A DNA stretch of 64,000 bases from Rheinheimera hassiensis (GTDB lineage Bacteria; Pseudomonadota; Gammaproteobacteria; Enterobacterales; Alteromonadaceae), in NCBI RefSeq assembly GCF_022436675.1, contig NZ_JAKUJZ010000001.1, positions 372,001 to 436,000 of the forward strand. The letters are read 5' to 3'. The notes under the pieces are model-generated. The model worked only from the letters and a program-made list of their open reading frames with translations, ran no database searches and was not told the origin of the DNA. Each line of letters begins with the position of its first letter. Within the stretch, counting starts at the first letter, position 1. The translations under genes and the position numbers were made by a program. Of this stretch, positions 59,442 to 64,000 are shown piece by piece.

Positions 59442-59927
59442 TTAGATAACCTGGCACTGAGCGACAAACTGACCTGATGTTTTATCTTCCAGTTGCAGAT
59501 AGTAAGCCTCAGCTTTAGCATTGTTATTAACTGCAGAAACATCTAAATCAACACGCACGGCATTGATAATAGCTTGGTGAACAGTTGCCTCACAACCCAT
59601 CATATTTAACATCGCAGTCAGGTGCTGCCCATTACCTACCACAGTTTCTTCTTCGATGTTAACAATGCTGTCATTGATAAACTGTGCAGCGGCGACTTTT
59701 GCACCTTCACATGAGTCTTGTGAACTAATGTTTGAAGATACCGCCGTAGTACCTAAGTCCCAAATGATATTAGAAATAGCGGCAGCAGCGCCGTTATCAT
59801 TAAAAATCATCGCGCCGATACCGCATTGCTTCCATGGATTTAGTTTTTGTTGCGCTTGCGCGGCAGGTGCAACAGCTAAAGACACTACAACAACAGCAGC
59901 AGCTGCGGCAACTAAAGATATTTTCAT
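59442..59927 (-). CDS. DUF3015 family periplasmic protein
   Basis: A 161-aa protein from the ATG at 59927, with GGAG 5 bases ahead; a longer frame adds 23 residues before the signal peptide. The signal peptide ends AAQAQQ. The mature protein has the family's NPWKQCGIGAMIF, AAAISNIIWDLGTTAVSS and INDSIVNIEEETVVGNGQHLTAMLNMMGC segments, with three or four cysteines likely in disulphides. Function unknown. DUF3015 and DUF4105 genes often sit together in marine gammaproteobacteria, so a shared envelope role is likely. Confidence 0.85.
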   Translation of the reverse strand: MKISLVAAAAAVVVVSLAVAPAAQAQQKLNPWKQCGIGAMIFNDNGAAAAISNIIWDLGTTAVSSNISSQDSCEGAKVAAAQFINDSIVNIEEETVVGNGQHLTAMLNMMGCEATVHQAIINAVRVDLDVSAVNNNAKAEAYYLQLEDKTSGQFVAQCQVI

Positions 59928-60267
59928 AAAATCTCCATATTTTTTATTTTTATTGCAACTTAAGTTGCGTAGCGAAGCTATGATAAAACGGTACAAAACT
60001 CAAGAGTCTTAAAAAAAAATTATAAACCCTAGTTTTTTCGTAGCTGGCCCTTCAAGCCAGATCAACGCAGCAGCCAGCCAACTCCGCCACACCACAGCAG
60101 CTACTTGTATTTTGCCGCCCTCTTTTAAATATTTTTTTACTCATTAAATTCCATTTCAAGTTTTTAGCTTAATGATATTATGCGGTTGGTAACGGTTACT
60201 AATGAACAGTTTGTGTTAACGCTGTGCAGGTGCTGTTGCAACTATTATTTCTACCAAGGAACGCAAA
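59928..60267. other. Divergent intergenic region, AT-rich
   Basis: A 340-base gap between the DUF3015 gene and the CsgG-like gene. It has A/T runs near 60009-60020 and 60120-60150. I see no convincing operator, repeat or RNA. It must carry promoters for both directions. Confidence 0.5.
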
Positions 60268-60951
60268 ATGATTAGAAATTTAGATAAAAAAGTTCTAACT
60301 GTTGTGATGGCAGGTGTTGCAGCCTCTTTAATTTCTGGCTGCGCGACAACATCATCTAAAGTAGTTGAAACGCCCACAGTTGCCAGTTACGGCACTAGTT
60401 ATAGTGGTGCAAAAAGTAAATTGGTGATCGGCCAATTTGTGAACCGCTCAAATTTCCAGAATGGCATCTTTTCCAATGGTGTCGATATGCTGGGCAATCA
60501 GGCTAAAACAACGTTGATCAGTCATCTGCAACAAACCAATCGGTTTAGTGTAATGGACCGCGACAATATGCAACTACTGTCTGGTGAGGCCGGACTTTCC
60601 GGTGTGCAGCAGTCAATAAAAGGTGCTCGTTATGTGGTTACCGGTGATGTCACTGAGTTTGGTCGTAAATCTATTGGCGACAGGCAGCTTTTCGGCTTGC
60701 TGGGCAAAGGCAAGTCGCAAATTGCCTACTCAAAGGTAACGTTAAACGTGGTTGATGTAACGACGTCTGAAGTGATCTATTCAGTTCAGGGAGCTGGCGA
60801 GTACAGTTTATCTGAGCGCGAAGTTATCGGCTTTGGTAGTACAGCAGGTTACGATGCAACATTAAATGGCAAAGTATTAGATTTAGCTATCCGTGAAGTC
60901 GTAAATAAACTGGTGACTGGCTTAGAGTCAGGCCAATGGCAGGCAGAATAG
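60268..60951 (+). CDS. CsgG/HfaB-like outer-membrane lipoprotein
   Basis: A 227-aa lipoprotein with lipobox ISGC (Cys25) and a CsgG-type domain. Family segments are LVIGQFVNRSNFQN, LISHLQQTNRFSVMDRDNMQLL, GARYVVTGDVTEFG and SKVTLNVVDVTTSEVIYSVQGAGE. CsgG forms the curli export pore and HfaB anchors the holdfast, but no curli or holdfast genes are near. The following two genes code for DUF4810 and DUF799 lipoproteins, a conserved trio of unknown function. AAGGAA precedes the ATG. It is the first gene of the operon. Confidence 0.88.
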   Translation: MIRNLDKKVLTVVMAGVAASLISGCATTSSKVVETPTVASYGTSYSGAKSKLVIGQFVNRSNFQNGIFSNGVDMLGNQAKTTLISHLQQTNRFSVMDRDNMQLLSGEAGLSGVQQSIKGARYVVTGDVTEFGRKSIGDRQLFGLLGKGKSQIAYSKVTLNVVDVTTSEVIYSVQGAGEYSLSEREVIGFGSTAGYDATLNGKVLDLAIREVVNKLVTGLESGQWQAE

Positions 60952-60961
60952 AGAACTAAAA

Positions 60962-61306
60962 ATGAAAAAACTATTTGCTGTAACGGTAATGGTGTTGGCA
61001 GTATCCGCCTGTAAAACTACAGAACCTTTATACTACCACGGCGCTTACAATAAGGCGGTTTACGCTTATTTTAAAGCGGAAGACACCACGCTTGAAGAAC
61101 AAATTAATATTCTGCAACAAACCATCCAGGCTGCGGCGAATGCAGGTAAGCCGATAGCTCCCGGTATTCATGCTCACCTTGGTTTATTGTATTTCGATAG
61201 TGGCAATGCTGATTTGGGCAAACAACAGTTCGAACAGGAAAAAGTGTTGTTTCCAGAGTCCGTTAAGTACCTAGACTTTTTATTAACATCGCGCCAAGGA
61301 GCTTGA
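60962..61306 (+). CDS. DUF4810 family lipoprotein
   Basis: A 114-aa lipoprotein with lipobox VSAC (Cys17). YYHGAYNKAVYAYFKAEDTTLEEQI and PGIHAHLGLLYFDSGNADLGKQQFEQEKVLFPES are the DUF4810 marks. The helical pairs resemble a TPR unit, suggesting protein binding. It is 10 bases after the CsgG-like gene and one base before the DUF799 gene. Confidence 0.87.
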   Translation: MKKLFAVTVMVLAVSACKTTEPLYYHGAYNKAVYAYFKAEDTTLEEQINILQQTIQAAANAGKPIAPGIHAHLGLLYFDSGNADLGKQQFEQEKVLFPESVKYLDFLLTSRQGA

Positions 61307-61307
61307 T

Positions 61308-61982
61308 ATGAGCTGGTTAAAGTTTTGTCTGGCAGGCGCTGTAGTAATATTAACCGGCTGCGTCAGTGCACCACCGGCACACGACTACACTGCATTTCGT
61401 ATTGCAGACCCGCACTCAGTGTTGATATTGCCGCCGATAAATAACACGGTTGAGGTTATTGCTCCTTACAGCCTGATGTCCCAGGTTCACCAGCCAATTG
61501 CTGAATCAGGTTACTATGTTTTCCCTGTAGCATTAGTTAATCAAACTTTCCGCAGTAATGGTCTGACTGAAGCTGCAGACATACATGCAGTACCTTTTCA
61601 AAAGATGTATGAAATTTTCGGTGCAGACACCGGTTTGTACATGACCATTGAAGAATATGGTACCAGCTACGTTATATTGTCCAGTGAAACGGTGGTAAAA
61701 GTGTCTGCCACTCTCGTAGACCTGCGTTCAGGCGTGGTGCTGTGGCAAGATATTGCCCGTGCGTCTTCAGCAGAACAGCGTGGCAACAGCGGCGGTGGTC
61801 TGGTTGGCATGTTAGTAGAGGCTGCGCTTAGTCAAATCATTGAAACCGTTACAGACCGTGGTTTTGACATAGCCGCGATTAGTGCAAACCGTCTACTGTT
61901 TGTTGAAGATCACAACGGCTTATTGTACGGCCCGAGATCGCCGAAATATGGCCAACCTGTACCTAGCGAAAAGAAGAAGTAA
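61308..61982 (+). CDS. DUF799 (GNA1162-like) lipoprotein
   Basis: A 224-aa lipoprotein with lipobox LTGC (Cys18). The segments PHSVLILPPINNTVEV, ESGYYVFPVALVNQTFRSNGLTEAADIHAVP and FGADTGLYMTIEEYGTSYVILSS match DUF799, which includes the meningococcal surface antigen GNA1162, structurally related to TolB/CsgG N-domains. It completes the CsgG-DUF4810-DUF799 operon and probably works with it in an outer-membrane assembly. The tail is basic (KKK). Confidence 0.88.
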   Translation: MSWLKFCLAGAVVILTGCVSAPPAHDYTAFRIADPHSVLILPPINNTVEVIAPYSLMSQVHQPIAESGYYVFPVALVNQTFRSNGLTEAADIHAVPFQKMYEIFGADTGLYMTIEEYGTSYVILSSETVVKVSATLVDLRSGVVLWQDIARASSAEQRGNSGGGLVGMLVEAALSQIIETVTDRGFDIAAISANRLLFVEDHNGLLYGPRSPKYGQPVPSEKKK

Positions 61983-62005
61983 TTTCTGCTGCGCTAATCC
62001 CAGAG

Positions 62006-62029
62006 AGCGGGGCTAAAACCCCGCTTTTT
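62006..62029. terminator. Terminator after the lipoprotein trio
   Basis: AGCGGGG (62006-62012) pairs with CCCCGCT (62019-62025) around CTAAAA, then TTTTT. It overlaps the stop codon of the convergent rsuA gene by two bases. Confidence 0.9.
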
Positions 62030-62723
62030 AACTACGCAGTAATTCAAGCTGCTGCTGGTTCAGGGCGCGATACTCGCCTTCAGCTAAATCATCTGGCAGT
62101 TGCAAGCCGCCGACTTTCTCGCGGTGCAGCCGCTCAACTTTATTACCAATAGCGGCAAACATACGCTTCACCTGGTGATAACGGCCTTCGTGGATGGTAA
62201 GCAGGGCTTCGGTTTCTCTGACTATTTCCAGCTGCGCCGGTAAGGTGGTGTTTTTCTCATTGCGCAGCATTACACCTTCAGAAAATTGCGCAATTGCGGC
62301 TGTAGGGATTGGGTCTGCAGTCCAGACGCGGTAGGTTTTAGCCACGTGATGTTTTGGGCTGCTGATGCGGTGCGACCATTGGCCATCATCGGTTATCAGC
62401 ACTAAACCGGTGGTGTCTAAATCCAGCCGACCAACGGTGTGCAGCCGCTCGATTAATGGCTCATCCATTAAGGTAAATACCGTTGGGTGTTCCGGGTCTT
62501 CAGTAGAGCAAATATAGCCATCTGGCTTGTGCAGCATAAAGTAGCGCAAGCCAATTAGCTGCAATTGCTCGCCATCAAGGCTCACCACGTCACTGTCTTT
62601 TACCTGCAGCGCGGCTTGCTTTACCAGTTCACCGTTCATTGTTACTAATTTTTGCCGGATCACTTTACCGGCCTGACTGCGGGTTAAGCCGGTGCAGTCA
62701 CATATAAATTTATCTAAACGCAT
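62028..62723 (-). CDS. rsuA: 16S rRNA pseudouridine(516) synthase
   Basis: A 231-aa enzyme. An S4 RNA-binding domain (about 1-60, MRLDKFICDCTGLTRSQAGKVIRQ) precedes the synthase domain with the catalytic Asp in GRLDLDTTGLVLITDDG and YHQVKRMFAAIGNKVERLHRE. The length and the ARRxGK-like S4 start fit RsuA rather than RluB/E/F. It isomerises U516 of 16S rRNA during 30S assembly. It is a single-gene unit; a dispersed palindromic sequence lies just upstream. Confidence 0.88.
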   Translation of the reverse strand: MRLDKFICDCTGLTRSQAGKVIRQKLVTMNGELVKQAALQVKDSDVVSLDGEQLQLIGLRYFMLHKPDGYICSTEDPEHPTVFTLMDEPLIERLHTVGRLDLDTTGLVLITDDGQWSHRISSPKHHVAKTYRVWTADPIPTAAIAQFSEGVMLRNEKNTTLPAQLEIVRETEALLTIHEGRYHQVKRMFAAIGNKVERLHREKVGGLQLPDDLAEGEYRALNQQQLELLRS

Positions 62724-62747
62724 AATTCACCTATAAATCCCCGTCCT

Positions 62748-62852
62748 ACTTAAAGCTGCAGCGTTGTTGGCTGCGTTCGCTCACCCCAATCACATAGCAT
62801 GTCTATGCTCATGGGGATTCATTCGCTTGCCGCCTAGCTACAACTTCAATTA
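62748..62852. repeat. Palindromic intergenic sequence, probable dispersed repeat
   Basis: An imperfect inverted repeat of about 100 bases (outer TAGCTACAA region, inner CCCC/GGGG and ATAG/CTAT around GCATGT). I recall similar sequences scattered through Shewanella and Pseudoalteromonas genomes. Only one copy is in this window, so its repeat status rests on memory. Confidence 0.55.
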
Positions 62853-62912
62853 GTTTGGGTATTTAGCTAGTGTAACCAAATTTGGCCAGTTCGTCGCTAA
62901 CTCAGTGCCGTT

Positions 62913-63674
62913 TCACAGCGTTAGCGCAGACACGATAAAGTTAGGGTTGCGCAGGTTTTCACGCTGATACACTTTTTCGCTGATACCGTCGAAACTGACA
63001 GTGGCACCTGCTTCCAGCGCGATAATATGGCCGGCACCGGTGTCCCACTGCATAGTTGGGCCAAAACGCGGATAAACATCGGCGCTGCCATCGGCTACTA
63101 AACAAAACTTTAATGAGCTGCCAACCGGCACCATTTCGTGCTGCGCAAATTGCGCCAGATAACCGGCTAAATCCGGGCTGGGGTGGCTGCGACTGCCTAC
63201 CACCCTCACGGTATTACCAGGTTTGGCAACCTGAATGGCACTCGTCTCGCCAGCAGCTTTAACAAAAGCGCCTTCGCTTTTAGCCGCGTAGTACGTTTTA
63301 GCCAATACCGGAGCATGAATAACACCCAGCACCGGCTCGCCGTTATCAATCAGCGCGATATTGACGGTAAATTCGCCGTTGCGCTTAATAAACTCTTTGG
63401 TGCCATCCAATGGGTCAACCAGCCAGTAACGCTGCCAGTTTTGGCGGATGTCCCAGCTGATATCAGCGGCTTCTTCTGACAGTATTGGCAGCTCTGGTGT
63501 CAGTGCCGTTAAGGCTTTTACAATCAGTTGATGCGCAGCTAAATCGGCTGCTGTCAGCGGTGAGTCATCGGCCTTGCCGGTGATATTAAAGGCGGCATTG
63601 TCTTGCTGATATACCTCGAGGATCGCCTGACCGGCTTGTTCTGCTATGTCGATAATCGCAGGTAAATAGTTCAT
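62913..63674 (-). CDS. cysQ: 3'(2'),5'-bisphosphate nucleotidase
   Basis: A 253-aa member of the inositol monophosphatase superfamily. The metal site is formed by EEAADISWD, DPLDGTKEFIKRNGEFTVNIALI and the C-terminal WDTGAGHIIALEAGA. The KEFIKRNGEFTVNIAL sequence is typical of CysQ, which removes phosphate from PAP formed during sulphate assimilation, relieving inhibition of sulphotransfer enzymes and exoribonucleases. It is a single-gene unit. Confidence 0.93.
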   Translation of the reverse strand: MNYLPAIIDIAEQAGQAILEVYQQDNAAFNITGKADDSPLTAADLAAHQLIVKALTALTPELPILSEEAADISWDIRQNWQRYWLVDPLDGTKEFIKRNGEFTVNIALIDNGEPVLGVIHAPVLAKTYYAAKSEGAFVKAAGETSAIQVAKPGNTVRVVGSRSHPSPDLAGYLAQFAQHEMVPVGSSLKFCLVADGSADVYPRFGPTMQWDTGAGHIIALEAGATVSFDGISEKVYQRENLRNPNFIVSALTL

Positions 63675-63723
63675 GTAAGTAACCTTTTCTATTGTGGGGC
63701 ATTACACCTGAAGATCCAGCGCA

Positions 63724-63818
63724 GACAGCTAACAGCTAAGCGGGGCGTCTCCAGCAGGGATGCCGGAGAGGAGCCTATAGGGACATATTTACGGCGTCCC
63801 CGAGTGCTGTTAGCTGTC
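63724..63818 (+). repeat. Structured repeat, subtype A, copy 2
   Basis: A 95-base copy of 52670-52764 on the same strand. The outer stem here is GACAGCTAACAG/CTGTTAGCTGTC; the bases that differ from copy 1 change on both sides. The core is identical (63771-63797). It lies upstream of cysQ in the gene-free stretch 63675-64000. Confidence 0.9.
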
Positions 63819-63847
63819 GAAGCTTTCAGCTCAGACGTAAACTCAGC

Positions 63848-63945
63848 GACAAGGCAATACTTTCTTCGCCGCCTTCAACAGCACATCCCTGTGCTGTCTC
63901 AGCCTGCGCGGCATCCCTGCCGCTGCTGCGAAAGTACACCTTGTC
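63848..63945 (-). repeat. Structured repeat, subtype B, copy 2
   Basis: A 98-base copy of 52517-52614. Stems here are GACAAGG/CCTTGTC and TACTTTC/GAAAGTA, both compensated relative to copy 1. The cap hairpin is GGCATCCCTGCC (63910-63921). It follows subtype A here, whereas at 52.6 kb it precedes it. Confidence 0.88.
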
Positions 63946-64000
63946 ACTGTGTCTGGGTGTCAGTTTATAATTTGTCTTTGCTTTAGCAACGCCAGTAACT

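Overview
The window looks like chromosomal DNA of a marine or freshwater gammaproteobacterium of the Alteromonadales/Rheinheimera-Alishewanella type. This is an inference from gene content and style: a GlrK-QseG-GlrR operon, large Xanthomonas/Caulobacter-type TonB receptors in carbohydrate loci, an ilvLGMDA operon without ilvE, ArfA, an RsuA pseudouridine synthase, and dispersed palindromic repeats of a kind I associate with that order. No rRNA, tRNA, phage, IS transposase or CRISPR array was seen.

Layout. 0-4.6 kb: the tail of an unknown gene, a sigma54-type two-component operon (glrK-qseG-glrR), a DUF2288 protein and a thioesterase. 4.7-12.5 kb: gamma-glutamyltransferase, a second thioesterase, a 2-oxoglutarate/Fe(II) oxygenase, and two divergent TonB receptors around a Fur-box-like palindrome (iron uptake). 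12.5-21.6 kb: an ElaA-type acetyltransferase, a Tat-exported PhoX phosphatase behind a three-unit Pho box, a three-gene minus-strand unit (small PstS-like protein, outer-membrane barrel, GGDEF-EAL protein), RhlE helicase and a periplasmic binding protein.

21.7-39.8 kb is an alpha-glucan utilisation locus. It holds a lipoprotein pullulanase, two large TonB receptors, an exported GH13 enzyme, two FAD-dependent tryptophan-halogenase-like proteins, a minimal AraC-type DNA-binding protein and malQ. Both divergent intergenic regions carry two 14-bp CG-centred palindromes of LacI-operator type. In front of each TonB receptor one palindrome lies exactly 2 bp upstream of a candidate -35 box. Polymers would be trimmed at the surface, imported by the TonB receptors, cut in the periplasm and rearranged by MalQ in the cytoplasm. 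The regulator that reads the palindromes is not in the window.

39.9-50.8 kb is accessory: a CadC-type regulator with a beta-propeller divergent from an S15/CocE hydrolase, an FKBP, a translationally coupled HEPN protein and pentapeptide-type/channel-like protein (candidate defence or toxin module), an orphan antitoxin-like gene, arfA with an internal terminator hairpin, a glutaredoxin-MauE fusion, and small membrane or exported proteins. 50.8-56.8 kb is the branched-chain amino-acid operon ilvL-G-M-D-A with a leader peptide and attenuator. 57-62 kb holds envelope genes: DUF1289, DUF3015-DUF4105, and the lipoprotein trio CsgG-like/DUF4810/DUF799. 62-64 kb holds rsuA and cysQ.

Six copies of structured repeats (three subtypes: C at 4.6 and 57.0 kb; A and B at 52.6 and 63.8 kb) share a hairpin cap CA(T/G)GGATG. 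A and C also share a 27-nt core. Their outer stems differ between copies by compensating changes, so base pairing appears to be conserved. These repeats, the HEPN/channel pair and the halogenase-containing glucan locus are the observations most worth following up.
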